Notes under the pieces: model-generated
The model's database searches: none
Seen by the model: the letters and a program-made list of their open reading frames with translations, nothing else
Told to the model about the DNA's origin: nothing
In this document: positions 1-5,002 of the stretch, piece by piece
Numbering within the stretch: the first letter of the stretch is position 1
How the letters are laid out: every line of letters starts with the position of its first letter
NCBI GenBank assembly: GCA_025361385.1
Contig: JANYAJ010000390.1
Location: forward strand, 1 to 5,002
Direction: 5' to 3'
From: Nitrospira sp.
GTDB taxonomy: Bacteria; Nitrospirota; Nitrospiria; Nitrospirales; Nitrospiraceae
DNA length: 5,002 nucleotides
Translations under genes and position numbers: made by a program

Positions 1-1110
1 CGCAACCATGCCTTCGGGTGGGCAGCGGAAGAAGCCGTCGAGAACGCCCGAAAGCAGATCGCCAAGCTGATCAAGGCTGATCCGAAAGAAATCGTCTTCA
101 CGAGCGGCGCCACTGAATCGGATAACCTCGCGATCAAGGGCGTGCTGGAGATGTATGGGGAAAAGGGCAACCATATCATTACGTCCTCCACCGAGCACCG
201 CGCCGTGCTCGACACCGTCAAGGTATTAGAGGGCAAGGGCAAAGCGACCGCTACCTATCTCCCCGTCGATAAATGCGGAATGGTCAGCCCCGAGGATGTG
301 CGGAATGCAATCACGGAGAAGACGATCCTCATCTCCGTCATGATGGCGAACAATGAAATCGGCACGATCAACCCCATCAAAGAGATCGGCAAAATCGCCA
401 AGGAAAAGGGCATCCTCTTCCACTGCGATGCGACACAGGGTGTCGGCAAGATCCCGGTCGACGTGCAGGACATGGGCATCGATCTGATGTCCTTCACAAG
501 CCACAAGATGTACGGACCCAAGGGGGTCGGAGCGCTCTATGTGAGAAAGAAGAATCCTCGCGTTCGCATCGTCGCCCAGATTGACGGCGGTGGACACGAG
601 CGCGGCATGCACTCCGGGACACTTCCGGTGCCCCTCATCGTGGGATTCGGCAAGGCCTGCGAACTCTGCGAGCAAGAGATGACCAAGGACACGGCACGGT
701 TGCTTGCGATGCGCGACCGGCTGGAGGCCAGTATCATGAAGGCCCTCGAAGAAAGTTATCTGAATGGCCACCCGACCAACCGGCTTCCCGGCAACCTCAA
801 TATCTCCTTTGCCTATGTGGAGGGCGAATCGTTGCTGATGGGGATGAAAGACATTGCCCTTTCATCCGGCTCGGCCTGTACGTCGGCTACATTAGAACCC
901 TCCTACGTGCTCCGCGCATTGGGAGTGGGAACAGAGCTGGCGCATTCCTCAATCCGTTTCGGTCTGGGCCGTTTCAACACGGATGACGAGATCGACTATA
1001 CGATTAAAAAGGTGGTTGAAATCGTCACGAAGTTGCGCGAAATGTCTCCGCTGTATGAGATGGCAAAAGAAGGCGTCGATTTGAAATCAGTTCAATGGGC
1101 TGCCCACTGA
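1..1110 (+). CDS. iscS: Cysteine desulfurase IscS (5' truncated by window edge)
   Basis: This PLP-dependent enzyme converts L-cysteine to alanine and carries the released sulfur as a persulfide to IscU and other acceptors. The frame is open from base 1, giving 369 residues. By alignment from memory with E. coli IscS (404 aa), about 38 N-terminal residues lie outside the window. Visible motifs (window numbering) are [14 protein letters not shown] near 35-48, the PLP-stacking His66 in STEH, HCDATQ with PLP-binding Asp143 and Gln146, the Schiff-base Lys169 in SHKMYGPKG (codon 505-507), [14 protein letters not shown], and the persulfide Cys293 in SSGSACTSA (codon 877-879). The long [20 protein letters not shown] loop marks a group I (IscS/NifS-type) desulfurase, not SufS. 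The C-terminal tail [13 protein letters not shown] closely resembles the E. coli tail that docks IscU. It is the first visible gene of the operon, 27 bp before iscU. NifS is excluded by overall similarity and by the isc neighbours. Confidence 0.97.
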   Translation, partial: RNHAFGWAAEEAVENARKQIAKLIKADPKEIVFTSGATESDNLAIKGVLEMYGEKGNHIITSSTEHRAVLDTVKVLEGKGKATATYLPVDKCGMVSPEDVRNAITEKTILISVMMANNEIGTINPIKEIGKIAKEKGILFHCDATQGVGKIPVDVQDMGIDLMSFTSHKMYGPKGVGALYVRKKNPRVRIVAQIDGGGHERGMHSGTLPVPLIVGFGKACELCEQEMTKDTARLLAMRDRLEASIMKALEESYLNGHPTNRLPGNLNISFAYVEGESLLMGMKDIALSSGSACTSATLEPSYVLRALGVGTELAHSSIRFGLGRFNTDDEIDYTIKKVVEIVTKLREMSPLYEMAKEGVDLKSVQWAAH

Positions 1111-1121
1111 CCAGGATAGTT

Positions 1122-1130
1122 AAGAGGAGG
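1122..1130 (+). promoter_or_regulatory. Strong Shine-Dalgarno site of iscU
   Basis: The string AAGAGGAGG ends 7 nt before the iscU ATG at 1138. It is the closest match to the anti-SD consensus among the operon's gene starts, which fits a scaffold protein needed in larger amounts than its partners. The link to expression level is inference. Confidence 0.8.
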
Positions 1131-1137
1131 ATGAACC

Positions 1138-1536
1138 ATGGCCTACAGTGACAAAGTCGTCGATCATTTCAATAACCCCCGCAACATGGGGTCTTTCAAG
1201 AAAGATGAAGAAGGGGTCGGCACCGGCATGGTCGGAGCCCCGGAGTGCGGTGACGTGATGAAGCTCCAGATCAAGGTGCAGAACGACATGATCGTGGACG
1301 CAAAATTCAAGACCTTCGGCTGCGGATCCGCGATCGCCAGTTCAAGCCTCGCTACAGAGTGGCTCAAAGGCAAGACGATCGAGGAAGCGCAGAAAATCAA
1401 GAACACCGACATCGTGCAGGAGCTGAACTTGCCTCCAGTGAAGATCCATTGTTCCGTACTGGCAGAAGACGCCATCAAGGCGGCCCTCGCGGACTACCAA
1501 AAGAAAGCCGACGGCACCACGACTGCCGCGAAGTAA
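1138..1536 (+). CDS. iscU: Iron-sulfur cluster scaffold protein IscU
   Basis: IscU is the cytoplasmic scaffold on which IscS-derived sulfur and iron form [2Fe-2S] clusters, later released by HscB/HscA. The 132-residue product starts MAYSDKVVDHF and matches E. coli IscU (128 aa) almost end to end. The three cluster ligands are present: Cys37 in APECGD, Cys61 in FGCGSAIASSS and Cys104 in KIHCS. Asp39, the residue whose change stabilises the cluster in known IscU proteins, is also conserved. The HscA recognition motif LPPVK is intact at 97-101. The last dozen or so residues (QKKADGTTTAAK) are a low-complexity tail, probably disordered, as in many homologues. The start is fixed by a strong ribosome binding site and by family N-terminus conservation. 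The IscU-type C-terminus and the neighbours rule out SufU and NifU. Confidence 0.98.
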   Translation: MAYSDKVVDHFNNPRNMGSFKKDEEGVGTGMVGAPECGDVMKLQIKVQNDMIVDAKFKTFGCGSAIASSSLATEWLKGKTIEEAQKIKNTDIVQELNLPPVKIHCSVLAEDAIKAALADYQKKADGTTTAAK

Positions 1537-1556
1537 CGTCACAAAGGAAGCACGCC

Positions 1557-1913
1557 ATGGACACCACGAATGCAGAGACCCACGCTCCGGTGATTACGCT
1601 CAGCGAGGCGGCCATGAAGGAAGTCAGACGCCTCATCAACGTGCAAGGCCTCACGGAAGGCGGGCTTCGCCTCGGCGTAAAGGGCGGCGGCTGCTCAGGC
1701 CTTAGCTACACGATCAACTTCGACGAAAAGATCGGCCCCCATGACCAGATCCACGACTTCGACGGGGTCAAAGTCATCGTTGACGCCAAAAGCGCAATCT
1801 ATCTTCAGGGTACCCAGTTGGACTTTCAAAAGGACCTGATGGGCGGAAACTTCAAATTCGTCAATCCGAACGCCGACAAAACTTGCGGCTGTGGAGAGTC
1901 CTTCTCCGCATAA
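1557..1913 (+). CDS. iscA: A-type iron-sulfur carrier protein IscA
   Basis: A-type carriers bind iron or Fe-S clusters and hand them to apo-enzymes, notably for [4Fe-4S] assembly. The 118-residue product has the family core GLRLGVKGGGCSGLSY, KVIVDAKSAIYLQGTQLDF and a C-terminal FKFVNPNADKTCGCGESF. The three ligand cysteines are Cys46, Cys110 and Cys112. It is about 11 residues longer than E. coli IscA, with the extra length at the N-terminus (MDTTNAETHAPV). The chosen ATG has AAAGGAAG at 1543-1550, 6 nt upstream; the same frame stays open leftwards into iscU but that part is out of frame with iscU and unlike IscA. It lies 20 bp after iscU in the canonical iscSUA order. ErpA and SufA are close paralogues that sequence alone separates poorly, so the iscA name rests mainly on position. 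Confidence 0.94.
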   Translation: MDTTNAETHAPVITLSEAAMKEVRRLINVQGLTEGGLRLGVKGGGCSGLSYTINFDEKIGPHDQIHDFDGVKVIVDAKSAIYLQGTQLDFQKDLMGGNFKFVNPNADKTCGCGESFSA

Positions 1914-1943
1914 CGTCTGCGATAGCCGGCGGGAAGCTTTTAC

Positions 1944-1970
1944 ACAGGCATGGCAGGCCGCCATGCCTGT
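1944..1970 (+). repeat. Perfect 11-bp hairpin between iscA and hscB
   Basis: The arms ACAGGCATGGC (1944-1954) and GCCATGCCTGT (1960-1970) are exact reverse complements around a 5-nt loop. The hairpin lies 31 nt past the iscA stop and 20 nt before the hscB ATG. No T-run follows on either strand, so a classical intrinsic terminator is unlikely. It could slow or partly stop transcription, mark an RNA processing site or protect the 3' end of an iscSUA message, which would let scaffold genes be made in excess over chaperone genes. The structure is seen directly; the role is inference. Confidence 0.75.
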
Positions 1971-1976
1971 CTTGTC

Positions 1977-1984
1977 AGAAGAGG
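1977..1984 (+). promoter_or_regulatory. Shine-Dalgarno site that supports the hscB start at 1991
   Basis: AGAAGAGG ends 6 nt before the ATG at 1991. The next in-frame ATG (2036) has only weak purine runs upstream, and the one at 2048 has AGGAG just 1 nt away, too close to serve. This favours 1991 as the start, and puts the ribosome site right behind the hairpin at 1944-1970. Confidence 0.65.
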
Positions 1985-1990
1985 TCGTGG

Positions 1991-2707
1991 ATGGACCATC
2001 AACATACCCACAGCTCAAACCCTCGTGAGCTCCAGATGGCCAGGAGCATGTGTTGGCACTGTCAATCCGAAGTGTCCGGTGAATACTTCTGCGATCGCTG
2101 CGTCAAAGTCCAGCCGGTGTCGAAAGAGACCGATTACTTCACGTGCTTCGGATTCCCGAGGCGGCTGACCATCGATCCGGGTAAATTGGAAGCGAAGTTC
2201 TACGAACTCAGCCGTGCGTTTCATCCTGACTTCTATCAGAACAAGAGCGAAACGGAGCAGAGCATCAGCCTCGGCAATGCCGCGACGCTCAATTCAGCCT
2301 ATCGTACGCTCCGCGATCCGATCCAGCGTGCCGAATATTTGCTCGATCTGGAAGCTGGCTCCGTGAAGGAGATTAGAAATTCGCCTCCGGCCGATCTCTT
2401 CGAGGAGATCCTCGAGCTGCAAGATACGCTCGACGAGTATCGGACCTCCGATCGCACATCGGATGCGGGCCAGCAGCTCCGCACACAACTCCAAGCAGAA
2501 CAAGTCATCCTGGAACAACGCAAACGGGATATGGAGACCCGGCTTCAACAACTCTTCACCGACTGGGATAGGCTCCAAGATCAGGGTGAAGCGACCAGCC
2601 AGACTCGGTCAGAACGAGACCGTCTGCTGAAACAGATGCGGGAAATTCTCTCCAACCGAACCTACGTCAAGAGCATCGTCAACGACCTCGTCGCAACGAT
2701 CGGATAA
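1991..2707 (+). CDS. hscB: Fe-S assembly co-chaperone HscB (Hsc20) with N-terminal zinc finger
   Basis: HscB is a J-protein that brings IscU to HscA and stimulates its ATPase. From the ATG at 1991 it has 238 residues, well above the 171 of E. coli HscB. Domains in order: a Cys4 zinc-binding module at 21-37 (CWHC, nine residues, CDRC); a J-domain starting at DYF (48-50) with the HPD tripeptide at 78-80 (bases 2222-2230) and the helix III-like region LNSAYRTLRDPIQRAEYLL; then a C-terminal helical domain from about 135, where LFEEILELQDTLDEYR matches the IscU-binding helix of the family. The Cys4 module is absent from E. coli HscB but present in human and plant HSC20 (CWNC...CPQC followed by DYF). 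The C-terminal domain has a longer, glutamine-rich and charged helical segment (about 150-215) that could form an extended coiled coil. Residues before Met20 look unconserved, so a start at 2036 remains possible. It stops 5 bp before hscA, implying coupled translation. Confidence 0.95.
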   Translation: MDHQHTHSSNPRELQMARSMCWHCQSEVSGEYFCDRCVKVQPVSKETDYFTCFGFPRRLTIDPGKLEAKFYELSRAFHPDFYQNKSETEQSISLGNAATLNSAYRTLRDPIQRAEYLLDLEAGSVKEIRNSPPADLFEEILELQDTLDEYRTSDRTSDAGQQLRTQLQAEQVILEQRKRDMETRLQQLFTDWDRLQDQGEATSQTRSERDRLLKQMREILSNRTYVKSIVNDLVATIG

Positions 2708-2712
2708 TCATC

Positions 2713-4533
2713 ATGGCACGCATCGTCGGCATCGACCTCGGCACCACGAACTCGCTCGTCGCCTACATGGAGAGCGGACGCCCGCGCGTCATCCCCGGAC
2801 GGAACGAGCGCATGATCGTGCCCTCCGTCGTGGCCATGACCGACAACGGGCTCATCGTCGGCGATCCCGCGAAAGAACACCTGACCCGCAATCCTGAACG
2901 AACGGTCTACTCCGTAAAACGCTTCATGGGGAAAGGGCTCGCGGACGTACAGAGCGAGTTGGCCTACTTCCCCTACGCGCTCACCGAGCAAGGCGGCGTC
3001 ATCCGTATCAAGCTCGGCGAGAAAACCTATTCGCCCCCTCAAATCTCGGCGATGATTCTGAAAGAGCTGAAACAACGGGCCGAGGCGCATCTCGGCGAAA
3101 GCATCACCAAAGCCGTCATCACAGTCCCCGCGTATTTCAACGATAGCCAGCGGCAAGCCACGAAAGACGCCGGCATGATCGCCGGGTTGGAAGTCCTGCG
3201 AATCATCAACGAACCGACCGCCGCCTCGCTCGCGTATGGACTCCAAGAAAAAACGCAAGGCACCATCGCAGTATACGATTTCGGCGGAGGCACCTTCGAC
3301 ATCTCCATCCTCAAGCTCAAAAATGGCATCTTCGAAGTGTTGGCCACCAACGGCGACACCCACTTGGGCGGAGACGATATCGATCGCCGGATTGCCGATC
3401 TTTTCCTGACAGAGATTCGCAGCCGACATGGGATCGATCTCAGCACTCACCCGGACCATATGCAAACGGTCCGGCTCGAAGCAGAACGGGCCAAGATCGG
3501 TCTGTCCGACGAACTCAAAGTACAGGTGTCGGTCGAGCTTCCCGACAACAAGGGATACTTCACGCGAGAGCTGACACGGGACCAGCTCGAATCCCTGATC
3601 ATGGAGATCATCGAACGGACCCTGACTCCCTGCCGGATGGCCTTAAAAGATGCGGAACTCACCCCGGATGCGATCGACGAAGTCGTGCTGGTCGGTGGCT
3701 CCACCCGCATGCCGATCGTCCGGCAACGCGTTCAGGAGCTGTTTGGAAAGACCCCGCACTGCGAGATCAATCCCGACGAAGTCGTGGCGCTCGGCGCAGC
3801 CGTGCAAGCGGACATTCTCAGCGGCGGCACGACGGATATGCTGTTGCTCGACGTCACGCCGCTCTCCCTGGGCATCGAAACCATGGGCGGAGTCATGAGC
3901 AGCCTGATTCGACGAAACACGACGATCCCCGCCAGTGCCAAGGAGATGTTCACCACCTACGTCGACGGGCAGACCGGCGTAGATATCCACATCCTCCAAG
4001 GCGAACGCGAACTGGCGAAAGACAATCGCAGCTTGGCAAAGTTTCGGCTAAAAGTTCCTCCACTCCCGGCTGGCGTCCCTCGCATCGAAGTTACGTTCCT
4101 CATCGACGCCAACGGGATCTTGAGCGTGAACGCCAGCGACATGCGAACCGGACTGAGCCAGTCCATCGAAGTAAAACCGTCGTACGGTTTATCCGACCAT
4201 GAAGTGGAGCAGATGATCGAGGACTCGTTCAAGTTTGCGAAAGATGACGTCAACGCCCGAAAACTGATTGAAACGCGGCTCGACGCCGGTGCCTTGATCA
4301 CGACGACGGAGAAGTCCCTGGGAGACGGCCTACACCTTATCGCCCAAGAAGATGTCGCCGCTATTCGTGTGGCGCTCGCGGCCCTGGCAACGACAAAGGA
4401 AGGCAACGACCCGCGTGCCATTCGCGCGCGCATCGCCGATCTCGAACAATCGGCGCAACGACTGACCGTCGCGCTGCTGAACGACTCGCTCAAACGAGGC
4501 CTCCAAGGCAAGAAGGTCTCGGAAATCACATAA
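2713..4533 (+). CDS. hscA: Hsp70-class chaperone HscA (Hsc66) for Fe-S cluster transfer
   Basis: HscA binds the LPPVK motif of IscU and uses ATP hydrolysis, stimulated by HscB, to drive cluster release. The 606 residues comprise an ATPase domain (about 1-375) with phosphate-1 loop GIDLGTTNS at 6-14, VITVPAYFND at 135-144, INEPTAASLAYG at 165-176, phosphate-2 loop DFGGGTFD at 189-196 and LVGGSTRMP at 326-334; the interdomain linker LLLDVTPLSLG (377-387); a beta substrate-binding domain with NTTIP and HILQGERELAKDNRSL; and a helical lid ending in LNDSLKRGLQGKKVSEI, very like the E. coli HscA end. It lacks the DnaK acidic C-terminal tail and the roughly 20-residue N-terminal extension of E. coli HscA. 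Parts of the ATPase domain resemble DnaK more than HscA. It starts 5 bp after hscB without a clear ribosome site (only CGGAT nearby), so translation is probably coupled to hscB. DnaK is the alternative, but context and C-terminus favour HscA. Confidence 0.94.
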   Translation: MARIVGIDLGTTNSLVAYMESGRPRVIPGRNERMIVPSVVAMTDNGLIVGDPAKEHLTRNPERTVYSVKRFMGKGLADVQSELAYFPYALTEQGGVIRIKLGEKTYSPPQISAMILKELKQRAEAHLGESITKAVITVPAYFNDSQRQATKDAGMIAGLEVLRIINEPTAASLAYGLQEKTQGTIAVYDFGGGTFDISILKLKNGIFEVLATNGDTHLGGDDIDRRIADLFLTEIRSRHGIDLSTHPDHMQTVRLEAERAKIGLSDELKVQVSVELPDNKGYFTRELTRDQLESLIMEIIERTLTPCRMALKDAELTPDAIDEVVLVGGSTRMPIVRQRVQELFGKTPHCEINPDEVVALGAAVQADILSGGTTDMLLLDVTPLSLGIETMGGVMSSLIRRNTTIPASAKEMFTTYVDGQTGVDIHILQGERELAKDNRSLAKFRLKVPPLPAGVPRIEVTFLIDANGILSVNASDMRTGLSQSIEVKPSYGLSDHEVEQMIEDSFKFAKDDVNARKLIETRLDAGALITTTEKSLGDGLHLIAQEDVAAIRVALAALATTKEGNDPRAIRARIADLEQSAQRLTVALLNDSLKRGLQGKKVSEIT

Positions 4534-4535
4534 CA

Positions 4536-4601
4536 GGCACGAGGCCAGTGGCAAGAGGCGAGAGATTCAGCCCTCGAGTCAATTGCCGCTTGCCTCTCGC
4601 C
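4536..4601 (+). repeat. Converging degenerate 7-nt repeats in the hscA-iscX spacer
   Basis: Four back-to-back heptads of consensus GGCRAGA run on the plus strand from 4536 to 4563 (the last two are GGCAAGA and GGCGAGA). After a 17-nt spacer, three heptads of the same type run on the minus strand from 4601 to 4581 (GGCGAGA, GGCAAGC, GGCAATT). The facing ends give a perfect 8-bp inverted repeat, GGCGAGAG at 4557-4564 with CTCTCGCC at 4594-4601. No T-run follows. It may be a REP-like intergenic element or a decayed simple-sequence array. Transcribed, it could fold and lower the read-through to iscX. The pattern is seen directly; the function is unknown. Confidence 0.6.
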
Positions 4602-4609
4602 AGGAGAAG
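4602..4609 (+). promoter_or_regulatory. Shine-Dalgarno site that sets the iscX start
   Basis: AGGAGAAG, core AGGAG, lies just upstream of the ATG at 4613, with 6 nt between core and start. It directly follows the right arm of the inverted repeat at 4594-4601, so folding of that arm could limit access. It rules out the upstream in-frame ATG at 4583, which has no such site. Confidence 0.75.
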
Positions 4610-4612
4610 TCT

Positions 4613-4825
4613 ATGGATTTGAAGTGGAACAACACTGAAGATATCGCGATTCGCCTGGTAGAAGAACATCCTGAATCGGACCCACTCACCATTCGCTTCA
4701 CCGATATGCATGCCTGGATCGTCACACTCCCGGACTTCAAGGATGATCCCAAGAAGTCGAACGAGAAAATTCTGGAGGCGATTCAGATGGCCTGGCATGA
4801 AGAATATCAGGACTCGAAGTCCTGA
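4613..4825 (+). CDS. iscX: Fe-S assembly protein IscX (YfhJ family)
   Basis: IscX is a small acidic protein that binds IscS and iron and is thought to modulate cysteine desulfurase activity alongside the frataxin CyaY. The 70-residue product begins MDLKWNNTEDIA and carries the family signature IRFTDMHAWI (28-37), LPDFKDDPKKSNEKILEAI (39-57) and a C-terminal AWHEE, with a negatively charged surface expected from the Asp/Glu content. E. coli IscX has 66 residues and lines up along its whole length. The start is chosen from MxLKW conservation and the ribosome site at 4602-4609. In E. coli a ferredoxin gene sits between hscA and iscX; here only a 79 bp repeat-bearing spacer does. The last codons and the TGA form one arm of a hairpin (4807-4825). 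Confidence 0.95.
   Translation: MDLKWNNTEDIAIRLVEEHPESDPLTIRFTDMHAWIVTLPDFKDDPKKSNEKILEAIQMAWHEEYQDSKS
4807..4825 (+). repeat. 8-bp hairpin that includes the iscX stop codon
   Basis: TCAGGACT (4807-4814) and AGTCCTGA (4818-4825) are perfect reverse complements around the 3-nt loop CGA; the last three bases are the iscX TGA. No T-run follows on the plus strand. On the minus strand it is followed by a modestly T-rich stretch (TATTCTTCAT), so it might help end transcription of the convergent gene. A tight stem at the stop codon could also stabilise the 3' end of the isc message. Role is inference; at this length chance is possible. Confidence 0.5.
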
Positions 4826-4858
4826 ACTGAGAAGCATGACACACGAGACTGGCGAGAA

Positions 4859-4902
4859 CCGCGCGACGTGGACAAATTAGCCCCCTACTTTATCTCGCGC
4901 GG
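4859..4902. terminator. Candidate GC-rich stem in the convergent intergenic region
   Basis: CCGCGCGA (4859-4866) and TCGCGCGG (4895-4902) are perfect 8-bp reverse complements separated by 28 nt. The element sits between the ends of two converging genes, where terminators are expected. The loop is long and the downstream plus-strand tract (CTATTCTGCGGG) is only weakly T-rich, so it departs from a textbook intrinsic terminator. The remaining bases from 4826 to 4923 show no credible coding frame. Confidence 0.35.
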
Positions 4903-4923
4903 CTATTCTGCGGGATTGTTCTG

Positions 4924-5002
4924 CTACAGCGCCCCCTCTGGGACTTGATCTAACTTATAGAAATCAATCGGGTCCAGTCGGCGCTGAGGCGCTTGGGTTG
5001 GC
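4924..5002 (-). CDS. 3' end of an unidentified convergent gene
   Basis: On the minus strand a frame entering from the right edge reads 25 codons and ends at TAG (plus-strand bases 4926-4924). Its C-terminal residues include RRLDPIDFYKL and the last ones are DQVPEGAL, a varied, charged composition typical of a true protein end and unlike a shadow frame. The other two minus frames I checked by eye offer nothing better, and the plus strand has no plausible gene here. The fragment is too short to assign a family. It converges on the isc operon, with about 98 bp between the two stop codons, and probably belongs to a separate transcription unit. Confidence 0.5.
   Translation of the reverse strand, partial: PTQAPQRRLDPIDFYKLDQVPEGAL

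Noticed and set aside
226..771. Minus-strand open frame of 181 codons opposite iscS
   Set aside because: Fully antisense to conserved IscS catalytic regions, with biased His/Asp/Ala composition and no motif; a shadow frame.
1359..1556. Upstream ATG at 1359 in the iscA frame
   Set aside because: It would read through iscU in another frame; the added residues are unlike A-type carriers and the ATG at 1557 has a proper ribosome site.
1883..1990. Upstream ATG at 1883 that would lengthen HscB by 36 residues
   Set aside because: It overlaps the iscA end, crosses the intergenic hairpin, and the added residues resemble no HscB; the ATG at 1991 has a good ribosome site.
2662..3465. Long minus-strand open frame (267 codons) opposite the hscA ATPase domain
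   Set aside because: It lies wholly over hscB/hscA coding sequence, and its residue pattern (many His, Asp, Gly, Val) is what the antisense of GC-rich codons gives. No recognisable family.
3957..4529. Minus-strand open frame of 190 codons opposite the hscA substrate-binding domain
   Set aside because: Rich in Ser and Arg as expected of an antisense frame, and hscA coding there is well supported.
2713..4533. Naming the Hsp70 as DnaK
   Set aside because: It lacks the acidic DnaK tail, its C-terminus matches HscA, and it lies between hscB and iscX. The DnaK-like positions are reported as a finding instead.
4583..4612. Upstream ATG at 4583 for iscX
   Set aside because: The family starts at MxLKW, and the AGGAG motif sits directly before the ATG at 4613.
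4826..4923. Short plus-strand frame starting at the ATG near 4840
   Set aside because: It closes after 14 codons and has no ribosome site or family resemblance.

Overview
This window holds most of an iron-sulfur cluster (ISC) assembly operon. All six genes read left to right: iscS (5' end cut by the window edge), iscU, iscA, hscB, hscA and iscX. A short convergent reading frame on the minus strand enters from the right edge. The proteins match their families along their whole length, so the main functional calls are secure. There is no sign of phage, insertion sequence, CRISPR, tRNA or rRNA.

Organism: base composition is moderately GC-rich and the proteins are clearly bacterial. A complete hscB-hscA-iscX set is best known from Proteobacteria and, without iscX, from mitochondria. 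Several traits do not look enterobacterial: no ferredoxin gene between hscA and iscX, a zinc-finger HscB resembling mitochondrial HSC20, and an HscA with many DnaK-like positions. The overall impression is of a Nitrospira-like bacterium (Nitrospirota) or another non-gammaproteobacterial lineage. This is inference from style, not proof.

Layout: iscS (1-1110), 27 bp gap with a strong ribosome binding site, iscU (1138-1536), 20 bp gap, iscA (1557-1913), 77 bp gap with a perfect 11-bp hairpin, hscB (1991-2707), 5 bp gap, hscA (2713-4533), 79 bp gap with converging 7-nt repeats, iscX (4613-4825) whose stop codon lies in a hairpin, then about 98 bp of convergent intergenic DNA with a further GC-rich inverted repeat, and the 3' end of an unidentified minus-strand gene (4924-5002). 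The operon promoter, and iscR if present, would lie left of the window.

How the genes work together: IscS takes sulfur from cysteine and passes it to the scaffold IscU, where a [2Fe-2S] cluster is built; IscX probably tunes IscS and iron supply. HscB delivers loaded IscU to the Hsp70 HscA, which binds the IscU LPPVK motif and uses ATP to release the cluster to carriers such as IscA. Every partner-binding motif I could check is intact: the IscS C-terminal tail, the IscU cysteines and LPPVK, the HscB HPD, the HscA phosphate loops and the IscA cysteines. The operon therefore looks functional. The most interesting points are the HscB zinc finger, the intermediate HscA, the missing ferredoxin gene and the structured intergenic spacers. 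I see no wholly new system.
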